NCBI GenBank assembly: GCA_017478965.1
Contig: JAFVCV010000011.1
Span: 1 to 47,958 of the forward strand
DNA length: 47,958 nucleotides
Origin: Ruminococcus sp.
Lineage (GTDB): Bacteria > Bacillota > Clostridia > Oscillospirales > Ruminococcaceae
Direction: 5' to 3'
Part shown: positions 17,054 through 25,942 of the stretch, piece by piece
Layout: every line of letters starts with the position of its first letter
Numbering within the stretch: position 1 is the stretch's first letter
Translations under genes and position numbers: made by a program
Notes under the pieces: generated by a model
What the model was told of the DNA's origin: nothing
The model's database searches: none
The model's input: only the letters and a program-made list of their open reading frames with translations

Positions 17054-19216
17054 ATGAAAAGGCTCTTTTCGCTGATCCTTTGTATGGTCTGTCTGGCGTT
17101 CTTCGCCATGCAGGCCTATGCTGCCCCGGCGGCGGAAGAAAACAGGCGGATCACGCTGACGGTCCTATCCGACACCCATCTTTTTCCCCATGAATACTAC
17201 GGCGACAATGAGGACTACCAGCGGGCCTTCAACACGGACCTGAAACTCCTTAAAGAAAGCGAGGGAATGCTGGACAAGGTCATCAGCCTGGTGGAAAAGG
17301 ATAAGCCTGACGGAGTGCTTATCTGCGGGGACCTTTCTAAGGACGGCGAGCTGCTGGCCCATGAAAGAGTTTCCCAAAAGCTGACAGAGTCCGCTGAAAA
17401 ACTCAGCGCCAGCGGGGCCGCTACCAGGTATTTCGTCACCAACGGCAACCACGACATCAACAATTCCGCTGCGGTGGACTTCTCCGGCGGCAGTGCAGCG
17501 CCGGTCAGAAGAGCCATGCCGGAGGACCTAAGAAGGCTGTATAAGGACTTCGGCATGGGAAATGCCGATGAGCTTTTCGACCCGGAGGGCACCGGACCCT
17601 GCTGCCTGTCATACTGCTCCGAGATAGGGGGCTGCGTGACGCTGCTCGTCATCGACACCTGCATATTCTCTACAGATCCCACCGCCCTGAGATACGATGC
17701 ACAGCGGACCAACGGCAGGATGACTGATGAAGTCCTTTCCTGGGCGGCGAAGAAATCCAGGGAAGCCCGCAAAAAAGGCAATATCGTCATAGCAATGTGC
17801 CACCACGGCATAATGCCCCATTTTGAGAATGAGCAGTATCACTTCCCTGATTTCGTTCTGGACGACTGGGAAAAGGCTGCTGCCGCCCTGGCTGACGCAG
17901 GGGTGAGCATAGTCTTTACCGGCCATATGCACGCAAACGACATCGCCTCCTACACCTCACCGGCGGGAAACACCATCTACAATATCGAAACAGGCTCTCT
18001 CTGCACCTATCCTCATGCGGTCAGGAAAGTCACACTTTACTTTGACAGCGAGAGCTGCACTGTGAACGTTTCTACTGACTTTCTTGACAGCATGAGCTTT
18101 GAGGAACCCCTGACCGGCGAGACTGTAAACGTCAGCGACCTGGGGGAATACGGCAGGTCGAACACCTGTGCCACTCCCAGAAGCGCCATCATCAAGCTAA
18201 GCCACAAGGCTGCCCTTATCACCGACGATATCCGCCGAAGTCCCGATGGGGTCAGCGGTCTTCTTGCGGATCTTCTGGGCTGTGAAAAGGAGGATCCCGG
18301 TGCCGGCATCACAGGGCTGCTGCTGGAAAAGGCCGGGGGACTGGGGAGCTTTAACAGCACTGTGAACGTCAGCTGCGAGGAAAGGACCCTTGTGATAGAC
18401 TACGGGCCGGGCCGGCTGAAAATAGACACCGACAGCCTGGCTGCCGCCGTAAACGATATCGTCAGCCGCCTTGATGAAGTCATTGCCTCAGATACCTCAG
18501 GCGAGTTCGATGACGGGGAGCTTGCCGCTGCCCTTGCCGACGCAGTAAGGCTGCCGCTGACCAGACTGATGAACACCGAGTTCGGCGGTGAAAAGCTCAT
18601 TGATGTGGTCAACGAGATATACTTTGGCTACCATTACGGCAACGAAAACGAGAACATAGGCGCCAAACGTGTGAAAGAACTTCAGGCTATACTTAAAAGC
18701 GACGAGCTGAAAAACGCCGTCTGCGACGCCATTATGGAATGCCTTAGCGCCATATCTGCTAAAAACGGCTATTTTGCAAAAAACGTCCTTAGCTCCCGCC
18801 TTGACCTTGACAGCATCATAAGCTACGAAAAGGCCGGAGAAGGCGAGGACCCTCTGGGCGCCGCCCTGCTGATGCGATCTCGCACCGCAATGTCCTTCAC
18901 GGCCTGCGACCTTTTAAGGACCTTTTGCGACATTTACGGCTACGGCGTAAGGCTCATACCTGACAGGGTCTTTGAAAAGGCTGTGGAAAAAATGTCGGGT
19001 ATGATAAACGACATGGCCATCGACCGTGATATCCCTGACGACCATAGCTTTTCGCTGACCGTTCCAAGGTTCCCGAAAGCAGGTGGGGACGGGCCGGACT
19101 CACTGGTTCCCCCTGAGGAGGATGAGCCGCCCTCCACCGGCAGCGTCAGGAACTATCTTTTACCAGCCCTGGCGCTTACCGCCGCAGTACTTACTAAAAA
19201 ACGACAAAAGACATAA
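17054..19216 (+). CDS. Secreted metallophosphoesterase with possible sortase tail
   Basis: A 720-residue exported calcineurin-like phosphoesterase. After a signal peptide (about 1-23, ending MQAYA-APA) the metal-binding motifs appear in order: LSDTHLF, ICGDLSKDG, NGNHDIN, CHHGIM and GHMHAND, within about 35-300. The rest has no recognised domain. The C-terminus has PPSTG, a hydrophobic stretch (NYLLPALALTAAVL) and a basic tail (TKKRQKT), as in sortase substrates, although the motif is not a canonical LPxTG. The ATG at 17054 is chosen over an upstream GTG because GGAGG lies 8 nt before it. It follows metH after 16 nt, so it is probably cotranscribed. The substrate (nucleotides, phospholipid or teichoic acid) is unknown. 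Confidence 0.85.
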   Translation: MKRLFSLILCMVCLAFFAMQAYAAPAAEENRRITLTVLSDTHLFPHEYYGDNEDYQRAFNTDLKLLKESEGMLDKVISLVEKDKPDGVLICGDLSKDGELLAHERVSQKLTESAEKLSASGAATRYFVTNGNHDINNSAAVDFSGGSAAPVRRAMPEDLRRLYKDFGMGNADELFDPEGTGPCCLSYCSEIGGCVTLLVIDTCIFSTDPTALRYDAQRTNGRMTDEVLSWAAKKSREARKKGNIVIAMCHHGIMPHFENEQYHFPDFVLDDWEKAAAALADAGVSIVFTGHMHANDIASYTSPAGNTIYNIETGSLCTYPHAVRKVTLYFDSESCTVNVSTDFLDSMSFEEPLTGETVNVSDLGEYGRSNTCATPRSAIIKLSHKAALITDDIRRSPDGVSGLLADLLGCEKEDPGAGITGLLLEKAGGLGSFNSTVNVSCEERTLVIDYGPGRLKIDTDSLAAAVNDIVSRLDEVIASDTSGEFDDGELAAALADAVRLPLTRLMNTEFGGEKLIDVVNEIYFGYHYGNENENIGAKRVKELQAILKSDELKNAVCDAIMECLSAISAKNGYFAKNVLSSRLDLDSIISYEKAGEGEDPLGAALLMRSRTAMSFTACDLLRTFCDIYGYGVRLIPDRVFEKAVEKMSGMINDMAIDRDIPDDHSFSLTVPRFPKAGGDGPDSLVPPEEDEPPSTGSVRNYLLPALALTAAVLTKKRQKT

Positions 19217-19219
19217 AAA

Positions 19220-19256
19220 CTGCCCGGGACGTTCAATACCGAACGCCGCCGGGCAG
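19220..19256. terminator. Bidirectional terminator between converging units
   Basis: CTGCCCGG / CCGGGCAG arms with an inner GTTC/GAAC pairing. The plus side is followed by CTTTCATTTT and the minus side by TTTTTATG. It ends the metH-phosphoesterase unit from the left and the SipW/AAA operon from the right. Confidence 0.8.
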
Positions 19257-19273
19257 CTTTCATTTTACAACTC

Positions 19274-19498
19274 TTAAAGGGAATTGAGCTTTTTTTGCAG
19301 CTCTATCATGTGGTTACGACAGGCGGTTATCTCGCCGGTGTACTTGTTGAACCACTCTACATCATTCTCGTCAGGCTCCTCCTGCAAAAGCACCGCCTGC
19401 ACCAGAGCACTCTGGGACCTGGAACGCTTACGCTCTATCTCCTCGATGGTCTGCTTGCAGATCTTTATCTCCTTTTTCAGCTTTCTCTTCTCATTCAT
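19274..19498 (-). CDS. Small coiled-coil protein, last gene of SipW/AAA operon
   Basis: A 74-residue, highly charged protein, mostly alpha-helical by composition, with two predicted coiled-coil stretches (about 3-30 and 52-72) broken by an acidic link (EEPDENDVEWF). No signal peptide or membrane segment, so probably cytoplasmic. It starts 19 nt after the previous gene with GGAGAG ahead of the ATG and is followed by the operon terminator. No family recognised. Its position suggests an accessory or assembly role with the membrane proteins upstream. Confidence 0.65.
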   Translation of the reverse strand: MNEKRKLKKEIKICKQTIEEIERKRSRSQSALVQAVLLQEEPDENDVEWFNKYTGEITACRNHMIELQKKLNSL

Positions 19499-19517
19499 AG
19501 CCGCTCTCTCCTTCTGA

Positions 19518-19970
19518 CTAACTGCCCTTTTTGTCGATGGAATCTACTACCGCCTTAGCCTCTTCATAGCCCTTGTCAAGGTCTGCGGCCATATCTTCCA
19601 AGGCCGTTTTCAGTTCCTCCATCTTTCCCGACATCTGCACGGGGTACTTTATCAGGCAGGTGTTTACCTCATTTATGACGACCTGGCTCTTTTTCTGGTC
19701 CTCTATGAGAAATGCAAAGGACCCGGCGCAGCTCACGTAGCTGCTTATCCTTTTATACCTCAGTTCCAGGTCCCCCTTGTTCTCGATATAAAGCTCCATC
19801 TCCTTAGCCGCATGGCTGAGCTCGGTCTTGTACTGCTTTATATAAGTTTCCTGCACCCTCTTTGTCTCGTCGATATAAAGTCCTACGAACACCAGCAGTG
19901 CGATAAGAGTGATGATCCAGAGGATAATGGCGCTAATCATCCTTCTCTTCATTATCTTCTCTTGGTTCAT
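19518..19970 (-). CDS. Single-pass membrane protein with helical external or internal domain
   Basis: A 150-residue protein with one N-terminal membrane segment (about 10-32, MISAIILWIITLIALLVFVG) and a long helical remainder rich in Glu and Lys. Positive residues before the helix (MNQEKIMKRRM) suggest an inside N-terminus and an outside C-terminal domain. It starts inside the preceding gene (38-nt overlap, different frame) with a very strong GGAGGTGAG site, so its translation does not depend wholly on that gene. Unknown family. Placement suggests it belongs to the SipW/AAA membrane assembly. Confidence 0.7.
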   Translation of the reverse strand: MNQEKIMKRRMISAIILWIITLIALLVFVGLYIDETKRVQETYIKQYKTELSHAAKEMELYIENKGDLELRYKRISSYVSCAGSFAFLIEDQKKSQVVINEVNTCLIKYPVQMSGKMEELKTALEDMAADLDKGYEEAKAVVDSIDKKGS

Positions 19971-22887
19971 CTGCTCTCACCTCCTCCGGCTCATAGCCTT
20001 CCTCCATCAACCTTTGTTTTTCCTTCTCGATGGCCTCTCTCATGAGCCTTTCCTTAGCGTCCTCAGGACTTTCCTTCTCTTTGGCGATCTCGCTGCCTAT
20101 CTTGGCCAGGCTCCTCAGCTCATAGACTGATATAAGAGAAATGGGTATTATCACCAGTATCAGCAGCAGTTTCCTGGGACTGGCAAAGGTGTTGACCCAG
20201 ATAAAGAACCTGGCTCTGCCTGTATACTTTCCAACGATCCTGTCCCTTGCCACCACCGTGCTGTCCTCCACCGGGTTTGCGTCACCCTTGGTCACAAAGG
20301 TCCCGTCCTGCCTTACCTCGGTTATCCTATGGGTCACAAGCATACCGCTTATGTCCTCCTGGTCCGAGTAGAAGGAGATTATGTCGCCCTCCCTCAGCTC
20401 ATCCGGGTCCGTCCTTTTCACCACGATGTAGTCGCCTACGTGGATGCTCTGCTCCATACTGCCTGTCATGACTTTCAGTATGCTCCTGTGGAATATCTCT
20501 ACCGGCTTGCCCCTTGCGGCACAGCTCATCACATATGCCGTGAACAGCACTGCCAGTATCAGCACCACGGTCATTATCCGGTTTGCTATCCTGCCTGCCC
20601 GGCTGTCCTGGTCCTCCTGACTTTCCTTACCGTCCTGGCTGTTCCGGTTATTCTGATAGCTCCTCTCGAACTCACGGTTCTCTCTGATCGATCTCCTGAG
20701 CTCATCTACCCTTCTGCGGAGCTTTTCAGCGGCACTGACATGATACTCCCTGTAAAGGCTCTTCATCTGTCTGTCAATGGCCTGCTGCTCCTCCGGGGTC
20801 CTCTTAGGCGCAACGTAAACAGGCTTTGGCTTGCCCTTCATCTGCTGACGCCTGCGTTTTTTGAACTTATAGTCGTTTATGGCCCGCATAAAGCGGTACT
20901 TGAAAGTCCCGGCATACTTCCTGTAGTATACCTCCATGGCCTCTCTGGCCTGCTTCTCCTGCTCCTTCTGCTTCCTGCGCTCCTCAATTTCCCTGCGCTT
21001 TGCCTTGAAGCCGGGGTCGTCGGTATCCTCCGGTATTATGCCGAATACCATCGCCAGCACATATCTTATCAGCCTGGCGATGACATATATCGGGTTTTTT
21101 GAATATTCCTTATATATATCACGGAAAGGCTTGTTCTCGAAATAGGTCCTCTCCTCCTTGAGCCTCTGGGCCCTTTCTGCCTCCCGCCTTTCCTTTTCCT
21201 TCCTCTGCTGCTCCAGCTTCATTCTTGCGGCCACAGCTCTCGGATCCTCGAACTCCTCCTCGGCCTGCTCCTCGTTTTCCTCGATGGCGGCCTTGGCCTG
21301 CTCTATCTCCTCCTCTGTGACCTCTTCATAGGCCTTCTTCTCCAGCTCCTTCTGGTCCTCCGGCTCCTCGTTTATAAGAGCCTCCTTGTCCATGCCCTCG
21401 GCCTCGCCCAGCTCGGCCCGCATCTTGGTCTTATTGGAGCTGACTCTGGCTCGCTCGGCAGCCTCTCTTTCTTCCTGCTCCTTTTTGAGCCTTCTCTCCT
21501 CGTCCCGTTTTCGCAGCTCCTCCACTCTCGCCAGCCGCTCGGCCTCCAGCCTTTCTCTCTCCCTCTCGGCTGCCTCCTGCTCGGCCCGCTTTTTCTCCAG
21601 CATCTCCCGGAGCCTGCGTTCTTCCTCTTCCTTCCTCTGTCTTATCCTTTCCAGCTCTGCCTGCTTTGCGGCTTCTATCCTTCTCTGCTCCTCCAGCCGC
21701 TTCTCTTCCTCCAGCCTGAGCTGTTCGGCCTTCTGTCTTTCCTCCTCGGCCTTTGCTATATAAGCCCTCTCGATATCTATGACTGTGTTGACCTCTTCAA
21801 ACACGACCCTGATATCCTTAGGCAAATTTTTCTTGACCCTGAAATCGCCCTCAGAGACCACGAAACCCGCTATCCCCTCTGCATAGACATTATAGTCACC
21901 CGAAAGCTCGTTAGAAAATCTCTTAACGAACTTAGGGTCAAGCTTTTTGGGCTTGCCGGTCTTCAGCTCTTTTATCTGCCCCTTATCGGTATAGGACCTG
22001 AAAAGCAGCAGATTAAGTATCACCAGCTTGTAAAAATCCTCCACATAGCTCATCTCTGGCCTGACTGCGGTGTCCTCTACATTTATCTCATAGCCGACTT
22101 TGTCGTAGCTCTCTATATACTGCCAGAGCGTAAGGCAGGCTTTGAGGTCAACGTTCTTCATAATGGCGTTGGTCCTCATTATAGGCGGCCTTACATAGGT
22201 GTTCCCCAGTTTCTGGCAAAGCTCCGAACCCTTATAGCCCTCTATGATCTTTTTCAGCTTTTCGACCCTCTGCCACACGCTGTAGCCGCTCTTGTCATAA
22301 GCGTCCAGGTCCGACACAGTCTCCAGCTTTACCTCGAACTTCATCTTCCCACCGCTGCCGTCGTCGATAGAGGTATCGAACCCCAGGGAGAAGACCTCCT
22401 CATCCTTAGTGACCTGCGCTAACTTTTCATATCTGATATTTATGAAGATATAGAGCCTGTCGATAAGGGTATTTATGAACTTGTTCTCATAGGTCATAAG
22501 GCTCTCTTCCTTATGAACGTTGAGTATCTTCGACGGGGTTATCTTCCCCGTCTTCTTATCAATGCTCTGTATAAGGTCTGTGTGCTGAGCAAGGTGCTTT
22601 ACCGACTCTACCGTTATCTTTTTCGATAAAGCTATAGGAACTACCTCTTCGATGTCCTCGATGGTCCTGCCGGGATTTCTCAGCACATTGTCCACATGAG
22701 TGAGTCCGTTCTCAATGGCCTCCACCCAGGTCACGTCTATAGCCTTTGCCATCAGCTTTCTGTTCATGGCAAAGGTGTTCCTGCTTGAATGCAGCAGTGA
22801 GTCCAGAGAGCCGAACAGCTCGTCGTCATCAAAGGCGCCGGTAGACTCCTTAAAATCCTCATACCACTTGCCGTACAAGCTATCCAA
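19933..22887 (-). CDS. McrC N-terminal-like / coiled coil / SipW-type signal peptidase fusion
   Basis: A 984-residue fusion. Residues about 1-375 resemble the DUF2357-like region found N-terminal to the McrC nuclease, including YENKFINTLIDRLYIF. Where a PD-(D/E)xK nuclease would follow, there is instead an extremely charged coiled coil (about 375-600) and a basic linker (about 640-765). The C-terminus is an ER/SipW-type signal peptidase: membrane segment about 770-790, catalytic Ser about 810 (TGSMEQSI), His about 853 (VTHRIT), Asp in TKGDANP about 869 and DRIVGK, and a closing membrane segment about 905-922. The TTG start has a GTGAGG site. The gene directly follows the McrB-like ATPase gene, as mcrC follows mcrB. 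DUF2357 assignment is by pattern, not search. Confidence 0.8.
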   Translation of the reverse strand: MDSLYGKWYEDFKESTGAFDDDELFGSLDSLLHSSRNTFAMNRKLMAKAIDVTWVEAIENGLTHVDNVLRNPGRTIEDIEEVVPIALSKKITVESVKHLAQHTDLIQSIDKKTGKITPSKILNVHKEESLMTYENKFINTLIDRLYIFINIRYEKLAQVTKDEEVFSLGFDTSIDDGSGGKMKFEVKLETVSDLDAYDKSGYSVWQRVEKLKKIIEGYKGSELCQKLGNTYVRPPIMRTNAIMKNVDLKACLTLWQYIESYDKVGYEINVEDTAVRPEMSYVEDFYKLVILNLLLFRSYTDKGQIKELKTGKPKKLDPKFVKRFSNELSGDYNVYAEGIAGFVVSEGDFRVKKNLPKDIRVVFEEVNTVIDIERAYIAKAEEERQKAEQLRLEEEKRLEEQRRIEAAKQAELERIRQRKEEEERRLREMLEKKRAEQEAAERERERLEAERLARVEELRKRDEERRLKKEQEEREAAERARVSSNKTKMRAELGEAEGMDKEALINEEPEDQKELEKKAYEEVTEEEIEQAKAAIEENEEQAEEEFEDPRAVAARMKLEQQRKEKERREAERAQRLKEERTYFENKPFRDIYKEYSKNPIYVIARLIRYVLAMVFGIIPEDTDDPGFKAKRREIEERRKQKEQEKQAREAMEVYYRKYAGTFKYRFMRAINDYKFKKRRRQQMKGKPKPVYVAPKRTPEEQQAIDRQMKSLYREYHVSAAEKLRRRVDELRRSIRENREFERSYQNNRNSQDGKESQEDQDSRAGRIANRIMTVVLILAVLFTAYVMSCAARGKPVEIFHRSILKVMTGSMEQSIHVGDYIVVKRTDPDELREGDIISFYSDQEDISGMLVTHRITEVRQDGTFVTKGDANPVEDSTVVARDRIVGKYTGRARFFIWVNTFASPRKLLLILVIIPISLISVYELRSLAKIGSEIAKEKESPEDAKERLMREAIEKEKQRLMEEGYEPEEVRADEPREDNEEKDD

Positions 22888-22930
22888 CCGTCCTCACCTG
22901 CCTTTTTGAAATAGTTTTTACTTCACCCTG

Positions 22931-24505
22931 TCAGAACAGCTTTTGCAGTCTCTCCAGATATGCTATCGACTCATTCATCTTGTTCTTGCCAAAGGATTTG
23001 TTGATATAAACGCAAAGCTCCCTCAGCTCGTCCCTGAGCATCGCCAGGTTCAGCGACTCGAACTTTCTGAATATCTTGGTAGCCAGCACGTAGTCTATAC
23101 CGTCCAGCTCATCGCCGCCGCAGGCTACGTAAACAGGCACAAACAGACCCATCTGCTTTAAGATACGGTTACCGAAAGCCACTCTCAGCTTTTCAATGAC
23201 CCACAGATCCAGCTGCTGTATCTTTTTAAGGTTCTCCGCCGAGATAGGATACTTGTCAAAGGCCTCGCTAAACAGCTGGTCGAGATGCTTGAAGCTAAGA
23301 TTGATAGGCGGAGTATCAGGCGCCTCAAAGGACACGCCCTTAGCATCCAGATTGATAGGCTGGGCACGGTCGTAGACCTTATCAGAGATAGCATAGGTCG
23401 AGTCATCGTTATTAGCCGTACCGATATACCACACGTTCTGCGGTATCACCAGCTTGCCCTTGTCCAGCTTTTCCGGGTCGGTGCTCCATACATTAGGCAC
23501 CAGGTCCAGCTCCCACTCGTCAGCGTTTGGCATTTCAAGAATGGACAGCATCTCTGCAAAATAATACTCTATACGGGCGATGTTCATCTCATCGAGAAGT
23601 ATCAGGTTCACATCGTCGTTATAGCTTGAAGAGTATATCCTCTTGAGGACCTCAGTCTCATTGAAATTCTTGGTGAACTCGTTAAAGTATCCGAAAAGCT
23701 CCGTCCTGTCACGCCATGAGGGCTGCACCGATGCTATGGTAGTGTCCGACTGAAGGAACTTACCGAAGGAGTAAGGCAGCGAAGTCTTACCTGTACCGGA
23801 GATGCCCTGAAGGATAATAAGCTTTGTAGACGCCATGCCTGCTATAAATAGCCTGATGGTCTTGATATCATAATAAAGGTGCATACGTGAGCAGGCGAAA
23901 TTGCGGTAAGTCTCGCAAATATCGCTGAGGGTAAGGTCGTTGTTGTACTCCGGCGGAGTATAGGTCTTGTAAAAGCTGTCCACCTCGAAGAGCCTTGAAA
24001 ATCTCCTGTCCGAAGTTTGTACAACGCCGTCCGCACTGGCTTCGCCGGCGCTAACAGCTCCGCCCTCGCCATCTGTGCCGAATGACCCGGCACCCTCGGC
24101 CAGGGCAAGTCCCCCTGACACCGGCAGCCCCATCTGAGCCACCTTCATGGCCATTATCTCGTCCTTCTCCTTGGTCATTTTCAGGACCTGTCTCTGCAAT
24201 GAGGCTATCTCCTCCAGCAGGTCCTCATTGCTGACGATAGAATGCCTGAACCTGACATATTTTCTAATTGCCAGCACTATCATAAGCCCTATGAGTACAT
24301 AGACCGCAGCCACCAGTATTATGGCCAGCACTGCCAATATCCACCCCAGTGCGCCGAAGTCCGTCGAATAGGTCTTGAAAATACTTATGTAATTTCTGAT
24401 GTCGAAGATCTGTTTCAATCCTCTGCCAAGGCCTGTGAAAATAGTCGCAAACCCTTTCAGCATCTCGGATATGAAAACAAAGAACCATTTAAGAAATCCT
24501 GTCAT
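22931..24505 (-). CDS. Membrane-anchored McrB-like AAA+ ATPase
   Basis: A 524-residue AAA+ protein of the McrB/dynein-related (AAA_5) class. The N-terminus has two hydrophobic stretches (about 5-25 and 52-82), then a coiled coil (about 92-125) and a low-complexity Gly/Ala linker. The ATPase core has Walker A GISGTGKTS, Walker B NLILLDEMNIARIEYY and sensor-1 region WYIGTANNDDSTYAISDKV. McrB proteins are soluble GTPases; membrane anchoring and the absence of an N-terminal DNA-binding domain argue against restriction. The ATG overlaps the SipW stop by 4 nt. It probably works with the McrC-like/SipW fusion encoded next, remodelling membrane or secreted substrates; that role is inference. Confidence 0.85.
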   Translation of the reverse strand: MTGFLKWFFVFISEMLKGFATIFTGLGRGLKQIFDIRNYISIFKTYSTDFGALGWILAVLAIILVAAVYVLIGLMIVLAIRKYVRFRHSIVSNEDLLEEIASLQRQVLKMTKEKDEIMAMKVAQMGLPVSGGLALAEGAGSFGTDGEGGAVSAGEASADGVVQTSDRRFSRLFEVDSFYKTYTPPEYNNDLTLSDICETYRNFACSRMHLYYDIKTIRLFIAGMASTKLIILQGISGTGKTSLPYSFGKFLQSDTTIASVQPSWRDRTELFGYFNEFTKNFNETEVLKRIYSSSYNDDVNLILLDEMNIARIEYYFAEMLSILEMPNADEWELDLVPNVWSTDPEKLDKGKLVIPQNVWYIGTANNDDSTYAISDKVYDRAQPINLDAKGVSFEAPDTPPINLSFKHLDQLFSEAFDKYPISAENLKKIQQLDLWVIEKLRVAFGNRILKQMGLFVPVYVACGGDELDGIDYVLATKIFRKFESLNLAMLRDELRELCVYINKSFGKNKMNESIAYLERLQKLF

Positions 24506-25164
24506 GATCCGCTCCCGCTCTGCTCATCTTCCCCGCCGCCTGAATCTTTTTTCTGGCTGGCCAGGTACTCTTCTATCGCACGTTTCTTGATCTCTTCCTC
24601 GTCCTCCTCTGAAAGCTCAGGCTTCTTGACCTCCATAAGAGCGACGATGAACTTGTAAAGCTCCACAAGGAAAAATATCGCCATCGGTATGATTATACAT
24701 ATGAAAAATCCTTTCTGAGTCCTCAGAAAGCTCATGACCTTACCGAACCCGCTCAGCTTGACTTCGGTCCACTTGCCGATAATGTCCCCGGCATATGCGG
24801 GCATATCATCGTCTGCGCTGTTGTTGTCGCCACGTGTAACAAAGCTCCTGGTATTCTCGAAATCGTTTATCCCGACGATCCTATGGGTGTTTTTGACTTT
24901 TTTCCCGTCGATGATGGTCCAGAAGGTGATGACGTCGTCCTCCTTCAGCTCATAGATATCATCGACCTCCTTGCAGATTATGAGGTCGTCTTTCTTGAAG
25001 GTAGGCTTCATTGAATCCGACTCTACCGTCAGGGGGATATACCCCAGCAGATTAGCAACATCGTTGTTCCTGCCCGAGGAAAACACGATAACCGTCACCA
25101 GCAGTGCTAAGATAAGTATTATCCACACCAGCACGTTCACAACAACTTTCAACACTGTTTTCAT
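24502..25164 (-). CDS. sipW: SipW-type (ER-type) signal peptidase I
   Basis: A 220-residue membrane peptidase that removes signal peptides from a restricted set of secreted proteins. An N-terminal membrane segment (about 5-28) is followed by catalytic Ser51 (ESDSMKPTF), His94 (KNTHRIVG) in place of the bacterial Lys, Asp113 (TRGDNNS) and Asp about 127 (DIIGKW); this Ser-His-Asp set marks the ER/SipW type. A second membrane segment lies at about 152-175, then an acidic cytoplasmic tail. The ATG has AGGAG upstream and starts 17 nt after the TasA-like gene. Likely substrates are the TasA-like proteins encoded at 25182 and 26878. Confidence 0.9.
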   Translation of the reverse strand: MKTVLKVVVNVLVWIILILALLVTVIVFSSGRNNDVANLLGYIPLTVESDSMKPTFKKDDLIICKEVDDIYELKEDDVITFWTIIDGKKVKNTHRIVGINDFENTRSFVTRGDNNSADDDMPAYAGDIIGKWTEVKLSGFGKVMSFLRTQKGFFICIIIPMAIFFLVELYKFIVALMEVKKPELSEEDEEEIKKRAIEEYLASQKKDSGGGEDEQSGSGS

Positions 25165-25181
25165 ATATTTTTCTCCTAACT

Positions 25182-25913
25182 TTAAGTAGTCTCTTCGATC
25201 TTGAAGTCCATACCCAGTTTCAGGGTCCCGCCGATAAGCTCATCGGTACAGTCCGGGTCGTTGCCCTCCAGCCAGATGACCACTGTATACTTATCCTTCC
25301 CCTGTGGCTCAAAGCCCTCATGGGAAGTGGTCATGACCACCGTGGAAGAAGTGAACTCGCTGTCACAGTCACCCTCCCTGCCGGTGCCGTCAGACTTTGT
25401 CTTACCGTAGACAGTCTTATCGCCGTTTATGTAGACCGCCACCCTGACGGCCTCGTCAACTTTATTTGTTACATTCTCAACAGTCATCTCGCCGGAATAG
25501 CTTATGGTGTCATCGCCCGCATTTATAAGGTAGAAGGTATAAGCTATATAGCTCTCGCCGTTGTGACTGCCGTTTATCATATCTATATTGTCCGGCAGAT
25601 CCTCGCCGCTGATATTGGTCATGTCGTAAACGATGTCTGCATTCAGCACCGAGTTGGTCTTGTTATATTCCGGGACCTCCGAGAGAGTCAGTCCCTGTCT
25701 CATCATATCGTACTTGCTGATCTTCACTGTGAAGCTGCCGTACTTGTCATAAAAATAAGAGACTGCATAAGCGATAGCGATGACCGCCACCAGTATAATG
25801 ACCAGCAGTCCCAGCACTCTCATAACAACTACATGGCGCTTGGCCTCTTTAGCTGTTCTTCGCAGTGTCAGCACATCCACGATCTTATTCTCTTTATTCT
25901 CAGCCAAAGTCAT
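25182..25913 (-). CDS. TasA/camelysin-like membrane-anchored protein
   Basis: A 243-residue protein with a 30-residue basic cytoplasmic start, a membrane segment at about 33-55 (MRVLGLLVIILVAVIAIAYA), then a beta-rich external domain. The C-terminus, VVIWLEGNDPDC followed by LKLGMDFKIEE, matches the end of the SipW-dependent protein at 26878-27963 (VWLEGEDQEC ... ISLKFSKIE), showing that the two share a fold. KYGSFTVKI after the membrane helix occupies the place of the YAWFT motif of SipW substrates. It sits directly before sipW, as tasA-type genes often do. It may be a fibre anchor or minor subunit; whether the helix is cleaved is unknown. Confidence 0.75.
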   Translation of the reverse strand: MTLAENKENKIVDVLTLRRTAKEAKRHVVVMRVLGLLVIILVAVIAIAYAVSYFYDKYGSFTVKISKYDMMRQGLTLSEVPEYNKTNSVLNADIVYDMTNISGEDLPDNIDMINGSHNGESYIAYTFYLINAGDDTISYSGEMTVENVTNKVDEAVRVAVYINGDKTVYGKTKSDGTGREGDCDSEFTSSTVVMTTSHEGFEPQGKDKYTVVIWLEGNDPDCTDELIGGTLKLGMDFKIEETT

Positions 25914-25942
25914 TTCCCCTTTATATAAAAAGCCTTATTGCC

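Noticed and set aside
19933-24505. Interpretation as an McrBC restriction system
   Set aside because: No PD-(D/E)xK nuclease motif and no DNA-binding N-terminus seen; both proteins have membrane segments and one ends in a signal peptidase.
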